This document shows positions 53,976-64,000 of a stretch of 64,000 bases of DNA, in pieces (within the stretch, counting starts at the first letter, position 1; every line of letters begins with the position of its first letter). The notes below the pieces were generated by a model. That model saw only the letters and a list, made by a program, of their open reading frames with translations. It searched no databases and was not told the DNA's origin. Origin of the DNA: Pocillopora verrucosa (Eukaryota; Cnidaria; Anthozoa; Scleractinia; Pocilloporidae); assembly GCF_036669915.1 (NCBI RefSeq), contig NC_089324.1, forward strand, positions 3,499,244 to 3,563,243. Reading direction: 5' to 3'. Position numbers and translations under genes: made by a program.

Positions 53976-56900
53976 ATGGATTCTCAAGATCCGCTAAGGA
54001 TCTCAGCTGACAATGAAACACACAAGAAACAGAGGAAAAGAACCAAGAAAATTATTGGGCAACTTCAAGAACAGGTTGAAAATATTTGTTTCACAGAACA
54101 ATAGCAAGCGATTAGAGATGAAGCCCTTTCACTCCCAAAAAGGCAGCCAAAAGGAATTTCTTTTTTCAACAGCTATACAATTTTAAGTAAAGTGACAAGG
54201 CAGAGGAAAAAATTGGTGTTGATTTCACACCGAATTCCCAGAACTGAATTTAAAAGATTTGTGTGGTGATCAATGAGGAGAATTAAAGGGTTAATCATGC
54301 TTGTAGAGCTCCTTCATCTCATGCACGAGTCTCACAGATACAAATTCATCTTATACTCTCATGCTGGAGTTTTTATTTCTCATGCATTTCATGCATCTTG
54401 TTTTAAATTTGTTTTTTAGTATGCAAACTGTACCTATAAAATGATTTATCCTTTTAAGTATAATTTGATTACTTCTTGTTCTCTTTATACCCAAACACTT
54501 TCCAACTGTTCAAATTTTCATGCACTCATACCCATATATCTGCCCATAAAGGTGATGCCAGGGACATCACAGTCAAGGCTATGCAGTCAAAAGTCTCACT
54601 CTTTGCCAGCAAATTAAGTTGAGAGCTCTGTGCTTGGAAGTGACAAATTCTATCAGAATGCACTCTTTTGACCCGAAAAAAAAGCCAGTGTATTAAATAA
54701 AAATAATCTGATTTCCAAGTGAATACCCACCCCTGGGTAATTTTCTTGTTATGAGAAACAGAGCATTTCTTTTGTTTTAACCCTTTACACCCTAACATCA
54801 GAATGCATATTCTCCATACTGTTCTCTATACATTTCCTTACAATAAATAGGTGCTGATGAGGAGAATTTGTTTAACAATCAAGAACTCCTGTAGTTGATG
54901 ATCATTTTCTCTATTCTTGTGACCTAAATGGTTTGATTCAGGGGGATAATGTAAGGAGAAATTGGATGCTGGTCACTCTTAGGGGTCAAGGTTAAACACT
55001 ATCATTATAAGAATCACAAAGAAAACATCTATTTGATATATTTTTTTGATTTGGGTATTTTTCAAAAGCCAAACTCAAGCTTGTTTAAGAGAATTAAAAT
55101 AAATTATTTTTAAATTAAGTTATAGTTCACCTACAAAAAACTACACAAAATCATCAGAGTCCAAGAAAACTGTCTTCAAAATGTGCTTAAGCTGGTTATG
55201 TGCAATGCTCTTTAAGTGAAACATTTGTTTGCTTATAAACAGATTGAGTTTTACTTTGGAGATTCTAACCTCCAAAAGGACCGTTTTATGAAACAGGAGA
55301 TAAACAAACACCCAGAAGGATGTGAGTATTTTGTTTTAAGTTTAAATTAAAAGAGTCATGTTTTCTTATAATCACAGATAACATCTAATCTCCATCCTTT
55401 TGGTTTTCTCCAAAGTTGTTGAAGTTTATTGTAGGAAATGTCAATGTTGTTGTTTGGCACCCTAAAGCATTGTTATAATAAAGTGAGGTAAATAGAGAAA
55501 AATGTGTTTTGTCTTGTCACGAGCATGGGACAAATAAAAAACTTCTGAGTCTCCATGAGGAATTGGACCTCAGGCCTTCACATTCTGCACTCTGATGCTC
55601 TACCACTGAGCCACAGAGACTCTACGGTGGTTGAGGCTTATTACCCTTCTCTAAGAACCTCTCATGATTGTTTTCTTTCAGATCTCAATATCTCAACCAT
55701 TGCCAGTTTCAACAGAATGAAACAGATTACAAATGATTTAAACCTTGTGGTTAAAGCAATGAAAACATCTTCAATGCTTGAGGTTGGTTTTACAAACTGT
55801 TTTAAAAAAAATATATTGTAGGCTTGCACTGTTGAAAGTATTTTTCAATGTGATTTGTAGCAGATACAAAATGAATTGAGGTCAAACCAAAGGAAAATAC
55901 CTCTTGAAAGGGCTCTTGATATCATTGGAAAAAAATTCTTGCTGAAATTGAGGGTTTTTTCTGTTATTTATTTTTAATGGATTTTAGGTCAGTGGTGATG
56001 ACTCAATGGTCAGGCGAAAGACTCCTGTTCCTGAACCACGGAATGTAGATAAAGAGACTATTTATGTTGTAAGTATTTTAACACTGGCAAAAAAAACAAG
56101 ATCACTAATGCCATTATTTTTTCAACTGGTACAAGAAAGGTGCAATTTTACATAATGTGCTCAAACATGACTCAACAAAATTACAAGTTGCAATCAAATT
56201 TAAGTCAATGAAACAATCCTTACCCACTGATTTAGAACCACTAGATCTTGATTTTAAAATCTTGCAATATATACCGCTTACTACCAGAGTTTGAGGTCTG
56301 TAGTAAAAGTTACAGCCAGATTTAATCCTTTAACTCCCAGAAGTGATAAAACTGTAACTTCACCCTATTATATCCATTCATTATCCAGCAAACAGGTAAC
56401 GAGAATACTCAAACATATCAGGAAGAAGTTGTTGTCTTTCAAGATCTAACACCAAATTCTCAAAACTAATTTAAAAAGAAATGGGTAACATCTGGGAGGG
56501 GAGAATTAACACTGGGATTTTGGGAGTGAAAGGGTTAAGGCCTGAGCGGGACAGGAGTGGGCCATATATTCAATTATAAAATAAAGGTTTGGGCTGGAAA
56601 AATAAGGTTAGTAAGATATTTATTATATCTTTGGGTTCAATCAGAGGGGGAGGATTTCCATTCAAACATATTTTTTTTAATTTAGCAGGCTGTACAGTGA
56701 AATATGGCCTGCTAAATTGACCAATCATCACGCATGTACTGACTAAGAAATACAATAAGACTGTAAACTCAGAATGAGCTAAGAAAAAATGCTTTTTTTT
56801 TAATTTGTAAACCAGGCAAATTAACATATGATTCTAGGCAAAAGCTGTTTAGAAAATGAAGGTCTGTCCTAGGCATCATTAATTCTCCTGCTACACTAGG

Positions 56901-59900
56901 AGATGACAGGAAGGGCTGTTTTTCTGTGACTTTGTTGGCATGATCTTGTGGAAAAGGTTCCTGGGAACTCCACCTTTTATTATAATTCTTTACACCCTAA
57001 CATCAGTAAGGATATTCTCCATACTGTTCTCTATACATTTTCAATGTTATTGACAAGGAGAATTTGTTTAACAATCAAGAGCTTCTTTAGTTGGTGATCA
57101 TTTTATTTATTCTCATGACCTAAAATATTTTATTCTGGGGGTGATATTGTCAGGAGAAATTAGATCTTAGTCACTTTTAAGGGTAAAGGGTTATTGCCCA
57201 TGAGTGATTTATGGTTTGTAAGAAATGATTTTATTAATAGCTTGAGAAAGATGGTTACATTTTGAGCTTGTTGATGGAGAAGAGAAAGATGTCTTTTTGT
57301 CCTGTTATGAGTGTGGGACAATGGAAAAAGTTTCAGTCCTCATGAGGATTCAAACCAAAGACCTTGGGATCATCAGAGTGCAGAATCTGAAGATCTAAGG
57401 TTCGATTCCTTAAGGTGACTTAGAATTTTTTTCTCTGTTCCAAGCTCATGAGAAGACAAAGAAACATCTTTTTCCAGTTATAATGCTCTTTATCATTATC
57501 TTAATGTAGGAAAGACTTCCTCCATATGCTGATCATGACTGGGTCAAAGAAATTTTCAGCAAGTATGGAAAAGTAGTTTACATTAGGTAGGTGCTGAGAT
57601 CTTATTAGAAATTCTCATTACTGTCAGCCATACAATTCTTATGATGCTAGTGGGGAGAATTTGACATCTGATCAACTTATGATCCTTAATTGGTATTTTT
57701 CTTTATTGTCTTTTGTTGCTTAATGTTGTACTGGTTTTGTAAGGGGAAATTCTGTCTTGGTCAGGATTAACGACAGTTGAGTTGGCCAAACTTTTTTAAA
57801 AGCCTGGCTTGCAGTCTGGATTGCTTATCAGGTAGAAATTGTTATCTTGATCTCTAACCAAATTCTTTTAACTAATTTGCAAGGAAATGTGTAGCAGCTA
57901 GAGGAGAAAATTAACTATCACGTCAGGAGTCATGATAATTTTGCTATTCGATCAACAATTTCCCCTTACCGTAATTGATATTTTTCTTTATTCTTGTCAG
58001 TTGTCTGCGTGATATTGTATTAATATTCTGAGTAGAAATTCTGTCTCAGTCACTAATGGAGGGTAATGTGTTAATTTTTTTTTCTGTCAATGATCTTTTA
58101 GCATCCCAAGATTCAAACAGACTGGAGACATTAAAGGATTTGCCTTTGTAGAATTTGAATCTGCTAAGGTGGCTCAAGAAGCAGTTGAGGTACTTGTTTT
58201 TTTTTTTCCTCCAATAATTGAACATGATTTATTTCATTCAGTCGAGTTTTCCCGCGCTTTCTGGTAGTACAATTTTGAATCCTCATTGTTTCCTTGTCAT
58301 ATTTTTCTTTGGTCTGCAGTGTTCTCCTTTTCAGGCAGTAACCGGTAACATTTACCGCCTGTAGTACCTCTTAATACCGTTTAAAATTGTTTGGAATTCT
58401 TGAAAATTCGACAAGTAAAAGGATTGCTTTACCTGTTTGAAAACTTTTTTTGACCTGTCATGCTTAAAATAAGGGAGAACCCTGGGTCTGATTGGCTGTT
58501 ATGATACTTTTTCTTTCGATGTTTAAAGCGCTTGAAAACAGGTTTCCTGTATTCAAGTCTTAAGATTAGCTAAAACTGGAATTTATGATCACCTGTTGGG
58601 ATAAATGGTTTATAGATAAGAAGATTTTAAGGTTGGAATAACATTTTGCAGGTTTTTAACAAAGAAGGAAGAATCAAACAAAGTAGTGAACCAGAAAAGA
58701 GTGAAAATGGTGTCAATGCCGAACAGTCAAATGAACAACACAAGGTGACGAAACCAAAACGAAAACGCTCTCATAGCGAGTCAGAAGTGGACGGACAAAA
58801 AACCAGCCGTGAAAGGAAGAGGAAGAGAACTACAAGTGAATCTTCGGTAGACTCTGAGGCCAACGAGCCGCTGATAGATGTGAGGCCGAGTGATGGAGGC
58901 AAAAGAAAAGGTAAAGAATATAAGACGACTGAACAAGATGGCGGTAAGGGGACAGAAAATGGGGAGAAGGGAGGGAAAGACGCGGACGGAAAGGACAAAA
59001 AGGGAAAGAAGTTTGTTCGGTGGCAGGAAGGTGATGAACAACGGAGCAGCGATAAAACTGAGAGCGGAGAAAAATCTCGTAAAAGATCCCATGATGATTC
59101 TACAAGCGGCGAAGAGAGCGTGGAGCAGAAACGACAGAAGATGATTGACAAGTCGGATATGACCTCGAAAAAGGCTTCTGAGGAGAGTGGCGAAGATGAA
59201 ACTGTTGAGGGAGACAAGAAACACAAGAAAAGGAAGAGGAAAAAGAAGGAGAAGAAAGAAAATAAATTACCACACTTAAGAGTAATCTCTAAGTAAGTTA
59301 GTTTACATTCTGTTCTGTTCATAACATAAATTCTCTTTAGTTTTTTTCGGCTGATTTCATGTGATATATTTGGGAGAGTTGAATGTTGACCACGACACTT
59401 TTTATGCTGTTCTAATCAAACTTTTTCCTTTTACAAAGAAAAATCAAGGGAATGATTAATCATTCCGAATTAAGTGAATTCGCAAAGTTTTTTGGGAATA
59501 ATTTATGAGGATTTAGAACAGAGTTCCATGACATTTGGCATATTTACCTGATTCGAGAAAGTTCGAAGGAAAAACTCTCTAATGACTGAAATTGTCAATT
59601 TTTTGCTGAATGCTGAGTGGCACTGAGTGGAATTAAGAGTTCATTATTTTTTTGTTTGTTCTGAAGGTTAGAATGGCTCGAGCTGAAAAAGGAGTATAAA
59701 ACCCTGCAACGCGAAGCCATGAAGAACTTGAAAAAACAACTGCAAGAAAAAATTCCCGTCAACTCCAGTCAAGCTGGAAACAAACCTCTAAAGTCAACAC
59801 AAAACAGAGCTGATGCGTCATATAAGGAGACCGAAGAAAAATCCTCACAAGATGGTGGCGCAACTGTAAAGACGCTATCGTACACTCCAGGAGTTTTGTT

Positions 59901-62211
59901 AAAGTTCCATTGTCAAGGTCGTGGAATGACCAAAAAAGAGTTGAGGGTGAGAGGAAATAAGATTGCCTAGCGAAACGCAGCGGTCAAACTTCTGTGCATG
60001 TGCGACATTGTAATGACTAGGTGGCGTGCTTTCAGGCTTCCAGAGCCAAGTTGTTTCACACGAGTTTCAAACAGCCGCATAAGCTAGTAAGTCACGGTGT
60101 TCTAAAAGTGTGTTACTTTTTTGATAAAGCTCAAAACACGATGGGGGGTTTTGCTTGAAAAGCAGTTGTTTCTTATGCTTCCCATTGAAAGTTTGCGCGG
60201 GAAATCAGCGTGCGGCCGGTAAAAGTTTATCTCCTTGCACATGCCTCTCTCGTTTGACCGCTGTGTTCATTTAATCAGACCTGGATGACTTGATACAGTA
60301 CCTGTGCGGATATCGCACATGTCGCTGGTTCAAATATAAGCGGAGCACTTTGTTATAAATATTTAGGGCGAAAAATGCATGTTGTTTTTCTTTTTTGTAC
60401 TCGCTTCTCCTAAACACACAAGGTCATGGATAAATTATGAGCGTTTCCTTTTTCCAATTTGTAATCGTAGGAGAAAATTTCATGGTCTGCTCCCGTGGCG
60501 TATTTAGATCTAGAAGAAGGCAGTGTTGAGGTAAGGTAAATCTTTCCTAAATAACCGTGACATGATTATATTGACATGGTTTACACAATTCCCTCTAACA
60601 TCATCACTTTTTGACATTTCTTTTTTATTTCCTTGGTTTGCTGCTGGGCCGAGCATTCATGCAGTATGTAAGAGGGAAGGCGCAAAATTTCAAATTACGT
60701 CATGCCATGTACAATAGCGCGACTGCTCTTCCAGTTAGGTTCTTTAAGTAACCGCTGTTTGGGAGCCCGCGCTCCCTCCCACCCCAGCATATTTCTAGCC
60801 AAGAATCTGTTTAATGTAAGATCATTATTGAAACACATTTTTTTTAATTTTCGCAGGGTTATGTTCGTTTTCATACGGCAGAAAATTGTAACTTGGTGCT
60901 GAAAAAAATGTCATCTGCAAACGATGAACTGCAGCTCAACAAACTGACGGGTAATTTTAATTAGCTTCCTAGAGGTCTGGAGAAATAAAACCTTCAAGTT
61001 TCGATGGAAAGTTGGGGAAAATGAAAATTTGAAAGCACCCGCGTGTGTTCTCGCACGCGCGCGTTAGTCCTGCTCTCGCCGCGCGCCTACTATACGTCTC
61101 GCGCGTCTCGCGTAGTTCAGACTACGGTATGAAAGGCCTGAAAAGCTTTTTTCGGGAAATTGAACGAAAAAGACTGTTTGCTGGTAGAATGGACGGCTGT
61201 AAGGTGATATCAGACGCCACTCGTACATGTTCAATGAACAATTTTGATTAATTATGCGAGAGAAACTTTATCTCTATAAGGAAAAGTCAAGGAACTTTGA
61301 AACCGAAGTATGTGGTAACAAGATGATTACATAATGACAGATTGAAGAGAAAAAGGGTTTACCTCATATTATAGAATTCTCTCAGTTATTGCAAGCAGAC
61401 TCTCAAATGTTTCCATCTTGTATTTACGCTTATTAAAGGCAATTCTAGCCTTTTTATTTTACTTTTTATCTTTGAATTTGCAGAGAAGGAAGAAATATCA
61501 TATTGGGAAAAGATAAATGCTGACCGTATGAGTAGATATAATTCTAAGAGGGAGAAAAAACGAGGGACCGAAAAGGTAAGAATTCTTGATTTAACAGGTT
61601 CTATCATGACTAGGGCGTTCGTATTCCTTTCTTTGCCCTCTATATGGGAATTTCAAATTCTAATGCAAGAACTTTATAAATTCAGCAGGGCTGAAAATTA
61701 ACTCCAGTGCTTGGTGGCCAGTCGGGCAAGTTTCCTTGAATTCTTAGTGGCCAATCCCAAAATGAAGTAGCCCTTGATTTCCCATGGCTTTTAACGGAGC
61801 GTTAACTAAAAGGAAAGAACAAGCTCGTGAAATCATTGTTAAAACGGCTCGGAATTTCCACTTCAGAACTAAAAAATTCGCTAAAATTGGATGATCTTAG
61901 AGTCCAGGATAAAAACAAAGAGAAACGTAGTCCAATTAAATTACATATTGAGTTTTATTTTAACTTTGTACTTCGCATAATCTACATTACAACTTTTCGA
62001 AATTCTGTAGCATAGTTGCACATCGGGCGTTCAAAACTTAACTTTTGGTGGCCCTGGTCAGTTTAACTCGCCACTGGCGACCGTGCAACCGCCAATTATT
62101 TGCCCCGAATTTAGTGCAAGTACTTTAAGGCGCTAAGAAAAACATGCTACTTGAAGCTTCATTTTCTTTCTGTAGAGCAGCCTCTCGCAGAGGAAGATTA
62201 TGCCAATGTAA
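53976..62211 (+). CDS. LARP7: La-related protein 7 (7SK snRNP)
   Basis: Twelve coding exons: 53976-54074, 55243-55321, 55682-55782, 55988-56068, 57510-57586, 58102-58189, 58652-59292, 59667-59946, 60471-60530, 60857-60950, 61484-61575, 62176-62211. Total 1728 nt, 575 residues. The La motif starts near residue 28 (IEFYFGDSNLQKDRF at 34-48). RRM1 (about 105-175) has IYVERLP and the RNP1 KGFAFVEF. A long charged linker of Lys/Glu/Ser (about 176-400) follows, then LRVISKLEWLELKKEY, as in vertebrate LARP7. The C-terminal xRRM carries AYLDLEEGSVEGYVRF and ends REKKRGTEK. By family it binds the 3' end of 7SK RNA and helps restrain P-TEFb, and it also guides U6 2'-O-methylation. The last exon (SSLSQRKIMPM) is the weakest call: acceptor and phase fit, but similarity is slight. 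Confidence 0.9.
54781..54991 (+). mobile_element. MITE family II, LARP7 intron 1
   Basis: Full copy between TTAA at 54777-54780 and 54992-54995. An extra CTTACAATAAATAGGTG occurs in the middle. Confidence 0.75.
55503..55640 (-). mobile_element. tRNA-like SINE, LARP7 intron 2
   Basis: On the minus strand GTCTCTGTGGCTCAGTGGTA and the B-box-like GAGGTCCAATTCC are present, with the tail (GTCCCATGCTCGTGACAAG) further on. It lies 42 bases upstream of exon 3. Confidence 0.65.
56326..56534 (-). mobile_element. MITE family I, LARP7 intron 4
   Basis: Reverse copy (CCTTTAACTCCCAGAAGTGA to TTGGGAGTGAAAGGG), with TTAA on both sides. Confidence 0.75.
56986..57190 (+). mobile_element. MITE family II, LARP7 intron 4
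   Basis: The words TTTACACCCTAACATCAG, TACTGTTCTCTATACATTTT and AGGAGAAATTAGATCTTAGT are present. Confidence 0.7.
57290..57475. mobile_element. Head-to-head inverted SINE composite
   Basis: The left half (about 57290-57390) is the SINE in reverse (GTGTGGGACAATGGAAAAAG, CATGAGGATTCAAACC). The right half is forward (GGTTCGATTCCTTAAGGTGA, AGAAGACAAAG). Confidence 0.55.
57595..58075. mobile_element. MITE cluster, families III and I, broken copies
   Basis: A family III-like copy (57595-57770), a family I reverse piece (about 57840-57930) and another family III piece (57930-58075) lie in series in LARP7 intron 5. The order suggests nesting followed by decay. Confidence 0.5.
58320..58441 (-). repeat. 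Dispersed repeat F, copy 2
   Basis: It is the reverse complement of 25930-26050 with few differences (TAACCGGTAACATTTACCGC, CTGTAGTACCTCTTA). Confidence 0.75.
59974..60270. mobile_element. TIR element T, copy 2, LARP7 intron 8
   Basis: The ends are CAGCGGTCAAAC and GTTTGACCGCTG. It is longer than the 45105 copy. It starts 28 bases after the exon 8 donor. Confidence 0.65.
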
Positions 62212-62267
62212 ACATCATAAGATCATAAGAGGTTAAGAGTTAATTATGAGATTCAATCGCTCCGACG

Positions 62268-62372
62268 AAGGGCTAACGCTCGAAACGTCAGCTTCTTCAC
62301 TCTTTACGGTGGCCAATTTACGTTTTCAACTCAGTTGTTAACACTAAATTACCAGCTATACTCTCCCACTGA

Positions 62373-62403
<31 letters not shown>

Positions 62404-62412
62404 TCCTTTATT
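62268..62412 (+). repeat. Dispersed repeat A, copy 4
   Basis: GGGCTAACGCTCGAAACGTC to GACGCAGCACCACAGTTTCT, in the same order and orientation as 1464-1625. It begins just after the LARP7 stop. Confidence 0.75.
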
Positions 62413-62534
62413 CATTATATATTGTTTGGCCAACCTTCTTTGCGCGACTAACTTGAAAACAGAAATCAAACATAATGAACTTTTTTGAGGTGTTGAACGG
62501 GTTCTTTCATTTTGCCTGTCAAAAAAAGTTTATG

Positions 62535-62711
62535 TCAAATATCCCAGCTACATGCAGCTTTCCGATGACCTTGGTAGGTCTTTTTCGTGGAAACCAAAGC
62601 CATTTTGCCCTGAGCTGCAGGAAGAACATCATCCTGTGCGTTTTTTAAATCTTCTATCGTAGCATTGTTTTCTGAAATTGCTGCTTTGCGTGAAGTGGAA
62701 ACTTCATGCAT
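62535..62711 (-). CDS. Orphan 58-residue ORF, unrecognised
   Basis: ATG at 62711, TGA at 62535. The frame is open a further ten codons upstream, to a TAA inside the adjacent MITE. Composition looks protein-like (Lys, Glu, Asp and Ala rich, with DLKNAQDDVLPAAQGK). No motif is recognised. It could be an exon of a gene beyond this window or a chance frame. Confidence 0.2.
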   Translation of the reverse strand: MHEVSTSRKAAISENNATIEDLKNAQDDVLPAAQGKMALVSTKKTYQGHRKAACSWDI

Positions 62712-62742
62712 CGTTTGGTCGTAGACACGTGGACTTTTTTAA

Positions 62743-62946
62743 CCCTTTAAATCCCATGACTGACCAAAACAGAATTTCTCCTTACAATATCAATACAATA
62801 TCAAACAGACAAGTGATGGGAATAAAGACAAATATTAATTATGGGATCATTAGTTGATCCAATACCTAATTCTTTAAACCAACGTAATAAGAATTGTATG
62901 ACAGACAGTAGGGAGAATTACCAATGAGATCTGGAGAGTGTTAAGG
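62743..62946 (-). mobile_element. MITE family III, right-end copy
   Basis: TTAA flanks at 62739-62742 and 62947-62950. The words AGACAAGTGATGGGAATAAAG and ATGACAGACAGTAGGGAGAA are present. Confidence 0.75.
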
Positions 62947-64000
62947 TTAATGACTCAGATGTAAAGGTTGAAGTTTTTAAGATTGTTTCTATAAAAATAG
63001 CGTGACTCTAAGACTCGTCACTTTTGCTTGCCGCTCGGTTAAAAAATTAGGTAGCGAGAGAATTTGAAATGCAGACTGAACTGATATAAGTTAATGGTTT
63101 TCTGTGGTTCTATAAACTTATGAATTTTCGTAACTTACGGAGTTGTTTAGACGAGATTCATTTATAGTTGCCAATGTTTCTGTCGTTTATTTGATGGATT
63201 AATCTCGTTTGGTCTCGCCTTTTGGTCAGTGCTGAAACCCAAACAGGGTTACAAAACTGTGTAATAACAACAAATTCAACGAAGCGCTTTTGATTTGGCG
63301 GTAATTGTTGGATCACGCAGGCGGCAGCGCTTTGAGTTGGAATACAAAGCCAGCCAATCAAAACTAACCGCTGTGAGAAGCTCATTTAATTCCAAGTGAC
63401 GTCAAGTCAAGTCAAAGATACATTGCTAGCACTCTGCTGATGAACAGCATCGACATGAAAGAGGGCAACCAGAATTTATTCTCACCAATGTCAAACGTAG
63501 CAGAGTCGTAACGTAATGAAAAAAGTCAGTCCAGACCCATTCCGTTCACCAGATATATTTTCTACTAACACACAGACATAATGTTTTTCTAGAAAACCCT
63601 CCGACTGACTGGGGTCACTTGTCATTGTGTCATTTAGCTTTATTTACAGGCTAAGTACACGAACATAACATAACATGTGTTATGACGAAATCTTGTGTAC
63701 CTCTAGGAAAGGAACGATTCGAAGAAACATTAGTCAGGATGCTACTAGATACATTTCGCTAGAATGAGCGCAGGTCACTACAATAATAGTATCTTAACTT
63801 TCTCTTGGTCAGTCGAGCGCTAAGTTAATGCGGTTGCCGGAGGGACCCCGACAAACCCACGCATTATTTCCTAATGGTTATAAAAATAAAAAAACAATGC
63901 TGTTCTGTGATGCGTTACACTGTAACTGTGCATACGACAGCTGTGTTGATTGATTATCAGAACCAACAAAACTATGCAAATTTCAAAGGGAAATAAAGCA

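Larger units (their letters stand above)
62212..64000. other. Right-end spacer
   Basis: It contains repeat A (62268-62412), an orphan minus ORF (62535-62711) and MITE family III (62743-62946). From 62950 to the end I recognise nothing coding. The minus ORF at 63158-63385 shows no domain. Confidence 0.5.

Noticed and set aside
58771..59322. Minus-strand ORFs of 147-183 residues
   Set aside because: They are antisense to LARP7 exon 7, whose Lys/Glu-rich codons read as Phe/Leu/Ser on the other strand.
1..64000. CRISPR array, bacterial operon or viral genome
   Set aside because: Spliced animal genes dominate, tandem repeats lack unique spacers, and no viral protein was recognised.

Overview
The window looks like intron-rich, AT-rich nuclear DNA of an early-branching animal. 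A cnidarian, probably a coral, is the best guess. The reasons are short exons with GT-AG introns, strong similarity to vertebrate orthologues, and a dense load of short non-autonomous repeats. The species call is inference; nothing in the sequence proves it. I saw no prokaryotic signals, CRISPR array, rRNA gene or intact tRNA gene.

Layout. (1) 1-8.5 kb: two members of a small two-membrane-segment protein family with a C-terminal PPxY motif. One is intact (3205-3753, +) and one is decayed (about 190-628, -). This part also holds an unrecognised minus-strand ORF (5495-5935) and many repeats. (2) 8582-14408, minus: a complete six-exon ABC transporter of the MRP/ABCC4 type. The exon lengths sum to 3816 nt, or 1271 residues. 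(3) 16.7-18.6 kb: rearranged remnants of a second, diverged ABCC gene. (4) 20834-21472, +: a second intact PPxY membrane protein, paralogous to the one at 3205. (5) 23112-26181, minus: two-exon MRPS14, head to head with (6) 26640-44835, plus: ANKIB1, an ankyrin plus RING-IBR-RING E3 ligase. ANKIB1 has 25 coding exons, 974 residues, a GC-AG intron, and at least three ubiquitin-interacting motifs. (7) 49139-53004, minus: a two-exon Rab11-type GTPase, head to head with (8) 53976-62211, plus: LARP7, the 7SK-binding La-related protein, with 12 coding exons and 575 residues. For ABCC4, MRPS14, ANKIB1, Rab and LARP7 I joined exons by hand. In each case the phases agree and the summed length is a multiple of three.

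The five conserved genes are not one pathway: membrane export, mitochondrial translation, ubiquitin ligation, endosome recycling and snRNP/transcription control. The shared structure is architectural. There are two divergent gene pairs with short shared 5' regions, and one repeat landscape running through introns and spacers.

The repeats can be read in layers. Three families of about 200-bp elements end in CCCTTTAACTCC-like or related sequence and are flanked by TTAA. One copy interrupts a tRNA-derived SINE exactly at a TTAA, which identifies them as TTAA-targeting (piggyBac/Kolobok-like) MITEs. Two other copies are themselves interrupted, one by a pogo/Tigger-like element with TA duplication and one by a CAGGGC-ended, hAT-like element with a 5-bp duplication. 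Several foldback palindromes, a LINE 3' fragment, a degenerate ~100-bp satellite around the last ANKIB1 exon, and a 57-bp tandem repeat complete the picture. No wholly new system is proven here. The most open biology is the PPxY membrane-protein family.
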